DNA of 64,000 bases from Macrostomum hystrix. Its lineage: Eukaryota; Platyhelminthes; Macrostomidae. The notes under the pieces are model-generated. The model did not search any database, was not told where the DNA came from, and saw only the letters and a program-made list of their open reading frames with translations. Shown here piece by piece: positions 22,947 through 35,128 of this stretch. The position numbers and the translations under genes are program-made. Numbering within the stretch: position 1 is the stretch's first letter; every line of letters begins with the position of its first letter. Where the stretch lies: assembly GCA_950097015.1 (NCBI GenBank), contig CATNEN010000038.1, positions 4,261,001 to 4,325,000 on the forward strand. Direction: 5' to 3'.

Positions 22947-22952
22947 AATAAA
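22947..22952 (+). terminator. Poly(A) signal of the TSP1-like gene
   Basis: AATAAA lies 42 bp after the proposed stop codon, which supports the short terminal exon. Confidence 0.55.
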
Positions 22953-23696
22953 GCACACTTCCTAATTTATGGAAGGTAAAATGCGTGCTTGCTCGCATTT
23001 TTGCTGCATACTACTTACTAGTCAACAGAAGTAGTTTTTCACATTTTTGACGAGTTTTTGTTACCTAGTCTAATCTAGTCTTACTTGATATATTGATTTG
23101 CTTAAACGCTAAGCTAGGATTAAAGCGCAATTTTTTTCTAATATGTTTCCATTAGTTTGCTACTGTATCTACATGGGCAGTAGCATAATAAGCGTATTGA
23201 AAGCCTTATTTTTCCTCTTCGTTTGTATGCTGCTTCCTCTAATGCGCATTAGTCACAGTTGCACTAGTCATTAATTGTCTTTCCACTCTGCTTAGCTTAA
23301 AATTAGATTTTTATTTCTTTGTATGAAATTTCTTATAAACTGTGAATCTCAGCAATGCCAGTTTGTTCGATAAAAATTTCGAGTTAAACATCTGCATTCT
23401 TACATTATGCTAAAAATCAGTGCGTTAAATATATATGAAGCTACCCTGCTGTCCGAAGTATTATGATCTCTTCTACAAGCTGTCTGCATTGTGTTATATT
23501 ATTCTTCATACAACTGAAGCCTGCTTTATTTTAACAAGTAAAATAATGCACAAGCTTAAATTGTTTATTTATATATTGCTTGTCACGTTTTTATCTATAC
23601 TGCCTTATTGATTTAGTGGCTTATTTTCTGCGTTTTCCAATGACAAGTTGAGAAAAATCCTTGCGTATCATAGCCGTAGTTTATCCCTGCCGAATT
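22953..23696. other. AT-rich spacer between the TSP1-like gene and ASCC2
   Basis: No repeat and no coding segment that I can support. The first exon and promoter of ASCC2 should lie here or in the array that follows, but I cannot pick them out. Confidence 0.5.
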
Positions 23697-25330
23697 GCCA
23701 TCCAGCCTAATCACAATCGATTCCAGCCTAATCCCGATCGATTCCAGCCTAACCCCGATCGATTCCAGCATAATCTTAATAGATTACAGCCTAATCCCGA
23801 TCGATTCCAGCCTAATCCCAATAGATTCCAGCCTAATCCCGATCGATTCCAGCCTAATCCCGATCAATTCAAACCTAATCCCAATCGATTCAAGCCTAAT
23901 CCCGATCGATTCCAGCCTCATCCTAATCGATTCCAGCCTAATCCCAATCGATTCCAGCCTAATCCCGATCGATTCAAGCCTAATCCCGATCGATTCCAGC
24001 CTCATCCTAATCGATTCCAGCCTAATCCCAATCGATTCCAGCCTAATCCCGATCGATTCCAGCCTAACACAGATCGATTCCAGCCTAATCCCAATCGATT
24101 CAAGCCTAATCCCTATTGATTCCAGCCTAATCCCGATCGATTCCAGGCTTCCAGCCTAACCCCGATCGATTCCAGGCTTCCAGCCTAACCCCGATCGATT
24201 CCAGCCTAACCCCGATCGATTCCAGCCTAACCCCGATCGATTCCAGCCTAATCCCGATCGATTCAAGCCTAATCCCTATCGATTCCAGCAGAATCCCAAT
24301 CAATTCAAACCTAATCTCAATCGATTCCAGCCTAATCCCGATCGATTCCAGCCTAATCCGAATCGATTCCAGCATAATCCCAATCAATTCAAACCTAATC
24401 TCAATCGATTCAAGCCTAATCCCGATCGATTCCAGCCTCATCCTAATCGATTCCAGCCTAATCCCAATCGATTCCAGCCTAACCCCGATCGATTCCAGCC
24501 TAATCCCGATCGATTCCAGCCTAACCCAGAGCGATTCCAGCCTAATCCCAATCGATTCCAGCCTAATCCCGATCGATTCCAGCCTAACCCAGATCGATTC
24601 CAGCCTAATCCCAATCGATTCAAGCCTAATCCCTATCGATTCCAGCCTAATCCCGATCGATTCCAGGCTTCCAGCCTAACCCCGATCGATTCCAGCCTAA
24701 TCCCAATCGATTCCAGCCTAATCTTAATAGATTACAGCCTAATCCCGATCGATTCCAGCCTAATCCCAATCGATTCAAGCCTAATCCCAATCGATTCCAG
24801 CCTAATCCCAATCGATTCCAGCCTAATCCCAATCGATTCCAGCCTAATCCCGATCGATTCCAGCCTAATCCCAATCGATTCCAGCATAATCCCAATCAAT
24901 TCGAACCTAATACCAATCTATTCCAGCCTAAACCCAATAGATTCCAGCCTAATCCCGATCGATTCCAGCCTAATCCCGATCGATTCCAGCCTAATCCCAA
25001 TCGATTCCAGCATAATCCCAATCAATTCAATCCTAATCCCAATCGATTCCAGCCTAATCCCGATCGATTCCAGCCTAATCCTAATCGATTCCAGCATAAT
25101 CCCAATCAATTCAAACCTAATCCCAATCGATTCCAGCCTAATCCCGATCGATTCCAGCCTAATCCCAATCGATTCCAGCATAATCCCAATCAATTCAAAC
25201 CTAATCCCAATCGATTCCAGCCTAATCCCGATCGATTCCAGCCTAATCCCAATCGATTCCAGCATAATCCCAATCAATTCAAACCTAATCCCAATCGATT
25301 CCAGCCTAATCCCAATCGATTCGAGCCGAG
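23697..25330. repeat. Minisatellite, 21-bp unit, about 77 copies
   Basis: Long array of GATTCCAGCCTAATCCC plus GATC or AATC. Many unit joints make the palindromes CGATCG and ATCGAT. Variants with AATTCAAACC recur at regular spacing near 24300-25280, so there is a higher-order period of several units. It lies 5' of the first identified ASCC2 exon, probably in its first intron or promoter. Confidence 0.95.
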
Positions 25331-25509
25331 TTTTTGATCCATTCAGACTAAATCCAAATCGAAGTTAACGATAAAAATGTTTCAAAGTTCATTGCATTAA
25401 AAGTTCGACAACCCTTTGCTAAAGTCGTTTTAACAAGAAAGAATTATTTAATTTTAAATTAAACAAGTCGAATTTTACTCGCCCTCATTCGACTCTTTTC
25501 TGCTTACAG

Positions 25510-28500
25510 GCAGCCAAAGCGGCATCACAGCAGCAGCAGCAGCAGCAGAAGGCTGCAGAACCGACACAGACTGGCACAGATGATGCAGTGCCGATCGACA
25601 AACAGACTCGCGTTGCAGCTGGAAAGGCAGTTCCTTTGCTGGTTAGTGCTTTGCCTTGTTACATCTATGGCCCCTTACTTTCTGACTCAATGACTCACCA
25701 TTCCAACTCACTGTCTCACCCTACCTTCCCACTGTCTCACCCTACCTTCCCACTGTCTCGCCCCACCATCTCACTGTCTCACCCTACCTTCCCACTGTCT
25801 CACCCTACCTTCCCACTGTCTCGCCCCACCATCTCACTGTCTCACCCTACCTTCCCACTGTCTCACCCTACCATCTCACTGTCTCGCCCCACCATCTCAC
25901 TGTCTCACCCTACCTTCCCACTGTCTCACCCTACCTTCCCACTGTCTCACCCTACCTTCCCACTGTCTCGCCCCACCATCTCACTGTCTCACCCTACCAT
26001 CTCACTTCTCGCCCCCGGCCGCGCCCAGTCCGCCCAGTGGATCTCCGAGATGCGCTGCCTGGCGTACACGCCGCCGCCGCCGCCGATGTCCAGCCAGCCA
26101 GCTGAGGACGCGTGGCAGGAGCGCTGCCAGTACTTAGCCGACGATCTTGAAGAATTGTTGCGGCTGCCTCACTGGAGATTCTGGTGCCAGCTGCTCCACG
26201 ACAACTCTGTGTGCGGCGTGATGCTGGACTCTTTTCTGCGCCTAGCACCGCGCTGGTACGACCCGGACTGGTGCCTGTTCAGCCAGCCCGTCAGGGAGAC
26301 TCTGCAGCGACTGCACCGGCTGGCCTTTCTTGTCTGCCTGCGCCTGTCCACCCACAGGGAGTCGGCGGTGAGCTGCCTGAAGCTGGCTGTGGTTTTCCAG
26401 ATTCTTTGGTAGCTGTACAAATGGGTTGTAGGCTTGTAGCCTAGTGGTTAGAGCGTTGGACCCACCTCTTGAAGGTCCGCGGTTCGATTCTTAACTGCAC
26501 TGGAGCAATTAGTGTCCTTTAGCAAGACACTTAACTCTGCGTTGCTTCAGTTCACCCAGCTATTGAATGGGTAGCAGCATCTACTGGCGTAAGTGAGGGT
26601 GGGTGTGGCGTCTCCCCGGTCCATGGACTGAACAGCCGTACGCAGCCTTCAGATAAGCCGCGCAATGGCTGCGGCTGTGCTTTCGGCTGCACATCTAGTA
26701 CAACTGTTTATTATCTGTTATTTATTTTTATTAATTTGCGCAGTAGGAAGCTTGGAGCATTGGTTAGAGCTAGGGACTTTTCACTGAATCGTCACGAGTT
26801 CGAATCTTTACCCAGAGGGAAACATTTTCCTCTTTTATCTGTCCCAATCGAATAAGCTATCCTCGCTGGCAGAGGGGTTAACGCGTTTGCCACTCGCGCC
26901 AAGGTCCCCTGAGCTAGCAGTCACGTGTTTCGCCCGTAACATCCCGCAGACCAGCTGCATCAGCGAGTCGGCCTTCCCTGAGCTGCACAACCGCATCAGC
27001 CTGTTCTCGCCGCCTCGCCTACTCGACATCTGCGCCCTATATTGGCGAGCGAATCAGCCGCTGGTGTCCAAGATGGTGGCCAACCTGTTGCGCAGGCTGC
27101 CAACATTGTCTGCCAACCTGCAGGCCTGCCTGTCTGGCCTGGGCACTCGCATTCTGCGCGATTCTATCGCCGATGATCCAGAAGCTGTTGGTGCCGATCA
27201 GCAGCCGAAGCAGGAGGCGGACAGCTTGAGCCGTCTCACCGATCGGCTTCTGTTCGCGCGTGATGCCATTGAAACGCTGGACGCGCTGGTTGGAGCGGCC
27301 GGCGCGCAGGACTCCGTCATCGCCGGAGCCAGCCTGGAGTCGATCCTGCCCAGACTGTACGAAGCTCTGGTGCCGACCGCCAGGGACCGGCTGTGCGTCA
27401 ATGAGGTCGCCGCCGATGTTGCTAATCTTACTGAGCAACAACGGCTGATTGAGACTGCCAGGCGGGCTGCTCACAGGTCTGTTTTTCGGTGCCTAGCATT
27501 GCTTTTAGCAGTAGAACTACCAAGGGGGATTTTTGTGCTGTTCCTTAATGGAGAAACGCAAGCACACGAAATTTAAGAACACGGCCAAGCAAAAGTAGAC
27601 AAATTTGCTTTAGGGACTCCATAGCCTGCTGGAGGCACCCTGCTGACGGTGCTGACGGCGTCGGGGTGGTGACTGATTGGTTGACAGACTTGGCGAGTGT
27701 CCTGTGGACTATGGTTGAGCGGCGTCCCATATTGAAGCTTAATCAGCAAAATGGGAGAAATTGGCGTCAGGGTGTACATATTCGGCTGTCGTCATTTGTT
27801 GAAGGTCTAGTCTGCATAGAGATGATTCTGGCACATTCGGGTGACGTTCTGAATAAGTTTGAAGGCCTGGCAAGGCCGCACTCAGGCACAGTGCAAATAG
27901 AGGTATGAAATACACTGGCTCTTATGGGATAATCTGACCTTCGGCAAGAAATATTGTTTGCCATGATGATGCGCAACAAAAAGTTGTTTTGTGTTCTTGA
28001 GTTTCGTGTGCTTGCGTTTCTCCGTTCGGGTGCAGAAACAAAATTGTGGGCCGCGGAATTCCCCCTTCGTACTGTCAAAATAGCTACTGCCAGTAGGCTA
28101 GTTAGAGTATGATCATAGAGCCGCCTAGTCCTGATGCTTAGAACTCTGACTAAAACTACGAGCTAGTTTAGTTAGTGCAAAACATTTTCAGTTATTTATG
28201 ACTTGATTGACAGGCTGCACACCCTCTGCCTGTCGCTCTATCATCGCCTGTGGCTGGCTTGTCCTGAATCGCAGACTGAGCGGGCTCACAACCTGCTGAT
28301 GTCGCTGTCCCAGCTGGTGCACTGCCGTAGGTTCCTGGCCGAATTAGAGGCAGCTTATGGCATTGCTGAAGAGCTGAAGCGTCTGCGGACAGTGTAAGTG
28401 CCTCAATCATCCCAAATCCTCAGATTATGGTCATTATCATCCCAGGTCCTCAGATTGTGATCATAATCATGCCAGATCCTCAAATTGTGGCTATTATCTT

Positions 28501-30841
28501 CCCAGATCCTCAGATTGTGGTCATAATCATCCCAGATCCTCAGAATGTTGTCATAATCAACCCAGATCCTCAGATTGTTGTCATAATCATCCCAGATCCT
28601 CAGATTGTGGTCATAATCATCCCAGATCCTCAGATTGTGGTCATAATCAACCCAGATCCTCAGATTGTGGTCATAATCATCCCAGGTCCTCAGATTGTGG
28701 TCATAATCAACCCAGATCCTCAGATTGTGATCATAATCATGCCAGATCCTCAAATTGTGGCTATTATCTTCCCAGATCCTCAGATTGTGGTCATAATCAT
28801 CCCAGATCCTCAGATTGTGGTCATAATCATCCCAGATCCTCAGAATGTTGTCATAATCAACCCAGATCCTCAGATTGTTGTCATAATCATCCCAGATCCT
28901 CAGATTGTGGTCATAATCATCCCAGATCCTCAGATTGTGGTCATAATCATCCCAGATCCTCAGATTGTTGTCATAATCATCCCAGATCCTCAGATTGTTG
29001 TCATAATCATCCCAGATCCTCAGATTGTTGTCATAATCATCCCAGATCCTCAGATTGTTGTCATAATCATCCCAGATCCTCAGATTGTGGTCATAATCAT
29101 CCCAGATCCTCAGATTGTGGTCATAATCAACCCAGATCCTCAGATTGTGGTCATAATCATCCCAGATCCTCAGATTGTGGTCATAATCAACCCAGATCCT
29201 CAGATTGTGGTCATAATCAACCCAGATCCTCAGATTGTGGTCATTATCTTCCCAGATCCTCAGATTGTGGTCATAATCATCCCAGATCCTCAGATTGTGG
29301 TCATTATCTTCCCAGATCCCAAATTGTGGTCATAATAATCGCTCACGCCCTCAGCAAGGCCAAGTGAGGCCCAAAGTCTCATTATATCGCTATTTGAACT
29401 CACGTTCCCATGCAGAGATCCCGAGCTATCGGACTACACAGCCCAGGCCGTAACCTCAGCTGTGAAAGAATTCAACCAGAAGGCTCCACTACGTCAGCAT
29501 CAGCAGTCGTCGCAGGCCAATGGTGCATCTGGCGGCGCAGCAGGTGGTTTTACCATAGACGAAACTGACGAAGTAGACGGAGAGGGCGATGATAGCGAGG
29601 AGGAAGCTGAAGCCTACCTGGGCAGTCAGGGACAGTCTGGCATTGTTAATTCTGCATTTTCTGCCGATCCTGGAGACACCGATGCTCAAGGAGTGAGTAG
29701 CTGCTGCTCAATTAGCAGTTATTATGTTATTTTCATTTTTTAAATATGCTTATACATAATAAGCTTGTAAATTCATTAGAAAGTAAAACCCTTACGCGAC
29801 AACTTTCTAAAGTACATTCAGTAGCATAAGTAGGTAATTTTTCACGATGTCTTAATTTTCCTCGCAAATCAGATTGGCCTACCTGGCGAAGTACAAATGG
29901 AGTCGCTAGTCAGCCATGTGCAAGACATCTTTCCCGACATCGGTTCCGGATTCATCAAGGTAAAAAATTGTTACATTTTTACATATTTTACTTATTACCT
30001 GAGGTCCTGAGCTCGAATCTGCTAACCTACCTTGAGCTTAATTATCGAGCTGCTAATTAAGCTCGATAATGCCCACCTGGGATGAACCCACCCTCAGGAA
30101 TGCCTTCGCCACTACTCATTCGACCCTGAGCGCCTCATCAACGCCTTGCTGGAAGACTCTCTGCCGCCCTCGCTGAACAGTCTCGACCGGAAACTCCTCA
30201 CGGCACCGTTCGAGGCGGCTGCGGCTGCGGCTGCGGCTGCGGCTGCGGCTGCGGCCTCGCGAGCTACCAGGCCAGGCGACGAGTTCGACTTCAGCCGGCC
30301 GGAGCAGTTGAATCGCGACGTCTTGCGCGGTCGCATCCACCGGGGCAAGCGGGAGACCGCCGGTCCCGCCGAGGAGGCCGCCTTTCGGCAGGACGCCAAA
30401 ATGCGCGAATGGCTGGCCGACTGGGAGAGGCGCCTGCGCGACACGGAGGAGGCGGAGGCCGAGGCGCAGGCCATCGCCGAGGCCGAGGCTGCCAACGCCG
30501 CCGCCGCCGCAGCCGCCGCCGCAGCTGAAGCGATGGCCTACGAGGATGAGTACGATGACACCTACGATGGTGCAGCGATGGCGCCGGATGCGGCTGGAAG
30601 TGACGATGAAGAGCAACGATCGCGACACGGGCGGCAGCAGCAGCAGCAGCCAACGGAGCAGCCTCAGTCTCAGCAGGAGTTTCGGCAGAATCGTGATGTT
30701 CGCGGTACCGGGCGTCGCGGTCGAGGCCAGACCCACCAGGTGGTACATAATCGGCAGGTGAAAGAGCGCGACAAGGCCTGGCGCTCCAATCACAATAGGC
30801 GGCAAATGAGCGACAGAAAACAGGCTGGCGGCATGTTCTGA
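25510..30841 (+). CDS. ASCC2: Activating signal cointegrator 1 complex subunit 2 (5' exon missing)
   Basis: Exons are 25510-25641, 26038-26367, 26950-27476, 28214-28393, 29416-29692, 29873-29959 and 30098-30841. All joints are GT-AG with matching phase, giving 758 residues without the start. ASCC2 (yeast Cue3) binds K63-linked ubiquitin and works with helicase ASCC3 in splitting stalled ribosomes and in alkylation repair. Family blocks seen are LADDLEELLRLPHWRFWCQ, RLHRLAFLVCLRLSTHRES, LLDICALYWRANQPLVSKM and a CUE domain (HVQDIFPDIGSGFIKECL, then DPERLINALLEDSLPPSL) across the last intron. These are followed by YEDEYDDTYDG and the basic end NHNRRQMSDRK. Two polyalanine tracts and a glutamine run are lineage features. 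The second exon could begin at 26029 instead. Confidence 0.9.
25690..26010. repeat. Minisatellite, 21-bp pyrimidine-rich unit, in an ASCC2 intron
   Basis: About 15 units of CCCTACCTTCCCACTGTCTCA or the variant CGCCCCACCATC. It fills the intron 25642-26037 and stops some 20 bp before the 3' splice site, so it supplies the polypyrimidine tract. Confidence 0.9.
26425..26705 (+). mobile_element. tRNA-derived SINE, second copy, in an ASCC2 intron
   Basis: Same family as the SINE at 20304-20612, in plus orientation: A box TAGCCTAGTGG, B box GGTTCGATTC, body GTCCTTTAGCAAGACACTTA, then GTCCATGGACTGAACAGCC and a TTATTTATTTTTATT tail. Target duplications are not clear. Confidence 0.85.
26740..26830 (+). 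mobile_element. Possible degenerate tRNA-like SINE head
   Basis: AGCATTGGTTAGAGC and GAGTTCGAATC resemble A and B boxes at tRNA spacing, directly after the SINE tail. No body is recognised. It could be a second SINE family or chance. Confidence 0.3.
27509..28074. mobile_element. MITE-like element in an ASCC2 intron
   Basis: A 33-bp segment at 27550-27582 (GAGAAACGCAAGCACACGAA core) recurs in reverse at 27991-28023 with 3 mismatches. Weaker inverted similarity extends outward to CAGTA...AAGGGGGA on the left and its inverse at about 28074. No coding capacity is present between, so this is a non-autonomous DNA transposon of unknown superfamily. Outer ends and target duplication are uncertain. 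Confidence 0.55.
28400..29335. repeat. Minisatellite, 30-bp unit, about 31 copies, in an ASCC2 intron
   Basis: The unit consists of CCCAGATCCTCAGATTGTGG and TCATAATCAT. It begins within 10 bp of the splice donor at 28394 and nearly fills the intron. Being a multiple of three without stops it mimics a 302-codon ORF. It shares a 17-bp core with the 29-bp array at 33095-34110. Confidence 0.95.
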
Positions 30842-30949
30842 CTGACCTGCTTTCTGGCTTCGACATAGTAAAAATTTGTGATTTCTCGTGTACTGACTAA
30901 GACTATATTTTTAGATCAATTGTCAATGAGGTCAATGAGCTAACCATTG
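30842..30949. other. Proximal 3' flank of ASCC2
   Basis: No canonical AATAAA occurs close to the ASCC2 stop. The first clear AATAAA downstream is near 31530. Confidence 0.4.
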
Positions 30950-31245
30950 ATTTTCATACCTGGCGGCACGCTCTTTGCACGATCTAAATGGGGTCAATGG
31001 CGAATCATTACTAGACGGCATCTACCTGGAAGTGAGGTAGTTAAAGCGAATCATACTTGGTGGCATGCTCTTTGATCTATCTGGAGTGAGGTAGTTAAAG
31101 CGAATCATACCTGGCGGCATGCTCTTTGATCTATCTGGAGTGAGGTAGTTAAAGCGAATCATACCTTGCGGCATGCTCTTTGATCTATCTGGAGTGAGGT
31201 AGTTAAAGCGAATCATACCTGGCGGCATGCTCTTTGATCTCGCAA
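30950..31245. repeat. Tandem repeat, 54-bp unit, about 5 copies
   Basis: The units share GGCGGCATGCTCTTTGATC and GAGGTAGTTAAAGCGAATC. The first copy is diverged. It lies in the 3' flank of ASCC2 and may be transcribed in its 3' UTR. Confidence 0.85.
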
Positions 31246-31829
31246 AATTATAATTGATATAAAATTGTTCTATTTTGTGGTTTTCAAGTCTATATTGAAG
31301 CTTCAATGCAGGTATACTTTGGGTAGGCTAAAGTTCGATCTGTTGTCATTTTTATGTCATTCTTTGGTGATGGATCGAAAGGCAATTTTTTAATTTGCAC
31401 TTTTATTGCTAGAAAGATTTCTTGTGTATTATTTTTGTCTGAGCTTACTGCCGCTCGATTGTCTAGAAAGCGATTGCGATTGATCGGTTCCTGTTTCGGT
31501 GGCACGTGCGGCTGCTTTTCAAGGTGAAGTAAATAAATAGTAGAGAGACTATGCGGCATTCGTTTCTTGCATTGCTTTGGATTACTGAGTGCATGGCCAA
31601 CACGTACGAGCTAAACTTTGGATAAATAAAAATAAATGAATAGATAAACCGCGATAGATAAACTGATAATTCAGCGTTAACTTTGTCTCGTCATCATGAG
31701 GATCTAGCACTATGTCAATCGTGTATTTACTTTTTAACTAAACTAAAACAAAATCGTCTATCTTCTCAGTTTTTTACGAACTTCTCAGAAGCTCTGAGAC
31801 GCGCGTAGACTACTGCTGAGATTCTTAAG
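31246..31829. other. AT-rich intergenic DNA
   Basis: Nothing recognised apart from AATAAA near 31530, which could serve ASCC2. Confidence 0.5.
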
Positions 31830-32450
31830 CTTGCGTCCACCCCTGCTTCGATTCTGCGTGTAGCTCTTGCTGCGATTCTAAAGGCGGCTTCTGCTGCGAT
31901 TCCACCTGTATCATAGCTCTTGCTCCGACTCCTGCTGCGATTCCGCCTTTATCATTGCCCTTGCTGCGATTCTAAAGGCGGCTTCTGCTGCGATTCCACC
32001 TGTATCATAGCTCTTGCTCCGACTCTTGCTTCGACTCCTGCTGCGATCCCGCCTTTATCATTGCTCTTGCTGCGATTCTAAAGGCGGCTTCTGCTGCGAT
32101 TCCACCTGTATCATAGCTCTTGCTCCGACTCCTGCTGCGATTCCGCCTTTATCATTGCCCTTGCTGCGATTCTAAAGGCGGCTTCTGCTGCGATTCCACC
32201 TGTATCATAGCTCTTGCTCCGACTCCTGCTGCGATTCCGCCTTTATCATTGCCCTTGCTGCGATTCTAAAGGCGGCTTCTGCTGCGATTCCACCTGTATC
32301 ATAGCTCTTGCTCCGACTCCTGCTGCGATTCCGCCTTTATCATTGCTCTTGCTGCGATTCTAAGGCGGCTCCTGCTGCGATTCCGCCTTTATCATTGCTC
32401 TTGCAGCGTTTTTAACGTGGCTCCTGCTGCGATTCTACCTGTATCATAGC
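31830..32450. repeat. Tandem repeat, about 94-bp compound unit
   Basis: About six units, each made of shorter related blocks (CTTGCTGCGATTCTAAAGGC, TCTGCTGCGATTCCACCTG, CTCCGACTCCTGCTGCGATT), with truncated units at the 3' end. The shared CTGCTGCGATTC motif shows a smaller ancestral unit. Confidence 0.85.
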
Positions 32451-33094
32451 TCTAGTCTAGTTCTACTCGTTCAGACACTTGGCCTTTTCTGCGACAGCAA
32501 GCAGAACAATGAACGCTAAGATTATCTGTATATGCCATTTGTATCTTCACCATAATTCATAATCCAAATTCTGTAATTATCAAACAAACAGTAGTTCTGC
32601 TTGTGCGCAAATTCCTGATTTTTCTCGTTAGTCCAATAAGTCTGCATGATTGTAATGCTCGACCTGCTCGACCTGCTCTGTGCAATGTGGGAATTGCATA
32701 GGATTCGGGCAGATATGGTTGGTTTAAATAGATTAATTATTTTCTAGCTGAGTTTATTCTCTGCCTATTATTTACTGACCCCTTTGCTACAGCTAGCTGG
32801 AGCACGAGAGTGTACGCGTGTATCAGCTAGGAATTCGGAATCGCACACAATGACTCACTCGAATGCAGGATTGGTGAGAGACTTGAAGCAGCATAGCAGC
32901 ATTTCTCTAGAAAAAATGTGGCTGTACAATTTGTTACTTTCAATTTCTCAACATTGCTTCGCTGCTTTACAGTCTTACTTACTGCAATGCTCATTTCTGT
33001 ACTCTTCTGTGGATTAATTCTAGACCCTTGAAATTCGCCGCTCTTCGCGTACGCTTTTAACAAGTTGACTCTGTTCTCTCAACAGTTTTTAATA
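32451..33094. other. Intergenic DNA, nothing recognised
   Basis: Short open frames near 32784-33063 on both strands have no domain or codon bias. Confidence 0.5.
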
Positions 33095-34110
33095 TCCCAG
33101 ACATTCGTCCCAGATCCTCAGGTTGAGATGGAACCCTACCAGATCCTCAGGTTGAGATGGAACCCTCCCAGATCCTCAGGTTGAGATGGAACCCTCCCAG
33201 ATCCTCAGGTTGAGATGGAACCCTCCCAGATCCTCAGGTTGAGATGGAACCCTCCCAGATCCTCAGGTTGAAATGGAACCCTCTCAGATCCTCAGGTTGA
33301 GATGGAACCCTCCCAGATCCTCAGGTTGAGATGGAACCCTCCCAGATCCTCAGATTGAGATGGAACCCTCCCAGATCCTCAGGTTGAGATAGAACCCTCC
33401 CAGATCCTCAGGTTGAGATGGAACCCTCCCAGATCCTCAGGTTGAGATGGAACCCTCCCAGATCCTCAGGTTGAGATGGAACCCTCCCAGATCCTCAGGT
33501 TGAGATAGAACCCTCACAGATCCTCAGGTTGAGATGGAACCCTCCCAGATCCTCAGGTTGAGATGGAACCCTCCCAGATCCTCAGGTTGAGATAGAACCC
33601 TCCCAGATCCTCAGGTTGAGATGGAACCCTCCCAGATCCTCAGGTTGAGATAGAACCCTCACAGATCCTCAGGTTGAGATGGAACCCTCCCAGATCCTCA
33701 GGTTGAGATGGAACCCTCCCAGATCCTCAGGTTGAGATAGAACCCTCCCAGATCCTCAGGTTGAGATGGAACCCTCCCAGATCCTCAGGTTGAGATGGAA
33801 CCCTCCCAGATCCTCAGGTTGAGATGGAACCCTCCCAGATCCTCAGGTTGAGATGGAACCCTCTCAGATCCTCAGGTTGAGATGGAACCCTCCCAGATCC
33901 TCAGGTTGAGAAGGAACCCTTTCAGATCCTGAGGTTGAGAAGGAACCCTCCCAGATCCTCAGGTTGAGATGGAACCCTCCCAGATCCTCAGGTTGAGATG
34001 GAACCCTCCCAGATCCTCAGGTTGAGAAGGAACCCTTTCAGATCCTGAGGTTGAGAAGGAACCTTTCCAGATCCTCAGGTTGAGAAGGAACCCTTCCAGA
34101 TCCTCTGGTT
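33095..34110. repeat. Minisatellite, 29-bp unit, about 35 copies
   Basis: The unit is CCCAGATCCTCAGGTTG plus AGATGGAACCCT. The last third contains diverged units (GAGAAGGAACCCTTTCAG). It shares the core CCCAGATCCTCAG(A/G)TTG with the intronic array at 28400-29335. Confidence 0.95.
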
Positions 34111-35058
34111 GGAACACAGCAAGTTTTGGTGTGAAAACATGTTCCCCAAGTGCACAAAACTGAAATTGAACTGAAATTGAAATGAAAATTTAACTGAATT
34201 GAAATTAACTGAAATTCTCTAAACTGACTGAGAAAATTTCAAGCGCTTGCATGCCTATGCCCACAATGCCTACTGATTAAACTGGTCTAAGTTAGGCTAG
34301 GGATTTTGGTAAAGGAATGTGCGCTGCGAGACGGTCTGACGTACATTTTCAAACACAACAAAGATAGCTCGTACTCGACGTGTATTGGATCGATCTAAAT
34401 CGATCATGCTACTGCAGAAAGTGTACAATGCAATATAACGGATTTGGCTATTGGTGGCAGACATTGAATCATTGTTAACGCTCTCTGATTAAACACAGTT
34501 CAGTAAAGGCTAGAGGGAGCATTTATTAGGAGCCCTTCCTTTCCTAAAATTTCTGAGCCAGTCTAATAATGCTTGGACTACTAACTATACTCTCGACTGT
34601 GTTGTAGAAGACGGCAGGAAGGAAGGACAGGGACAAATGGGGTTCGGGTAGCCTAAAATTCAGTCCTCAAATGCGTGATATGCCGACCCGCAACCCTCTG
34701 TCCAAAATCGCTCCTTCACTCCCTTGGGGGAAGGTTCATTGATTCTAGATCAGTTCCGGTCTAGGGGTGTGCAGGCCCAGGCCAACCACCCCACCGCCAT
34801 TTTGGCTCAAAACACACCCACCACCTCCCTCAACGTCAAGCCGCCTCGTAAACTTTTCACTGCGGGGCCTGGCGGACTGAGATAATGAAAGGGGCTGTTG
34901 CTTTTCGTCTACAAATGCGTTTCGTTTCGGTTTTTTATCAGTTCCGCAGCGCGTGACCTGCGACAACCCCACAGAATCGACAGCCACCCCAAACCCCTTA
35001 GCGGGCCAATCAGCAGCGATAGCTAAAACAGTGTCGAGAAAATTGACGAAGAGAAGGC
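34111..35058. other. Upstream region of the Ig-superfamily gene
   Basis: A short irregular AACTGAAATTG repeat lies at about 34155-34215, then unique sequence that becomes more GC-rich from 34590. No gene seen. It probably contains regulatory DNA of the gene starting at 35129. Confidence 0.45.
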
Positions 35059-35066
35059 TATTTAAG
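35059..35066 (+). promoter_or_regulatory. Possible TATA-like box of the Ig-superfamily gene
   Basis: TATTTAAG lies 63 bp before the chosen ATG, with a possible start site in CAGTAAA about 27 bp downstream. Position only; weak. Confidence 0.3.
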
Positions 35067-35128
35067 CTAGAATTTGTGTTCAGTAAATTTCAATCTGGGA
35101 AGTCACATTCACGAAATACACAGGTTTT

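Noticed and set aside
28427-29335. 302-codon ORF with a hydrophobic IVVIIIPDPQ repeat
   Set aside because: It is the 30-bp minisatellite inside an ASCC2 intron. Flanking exons join in phase around it.
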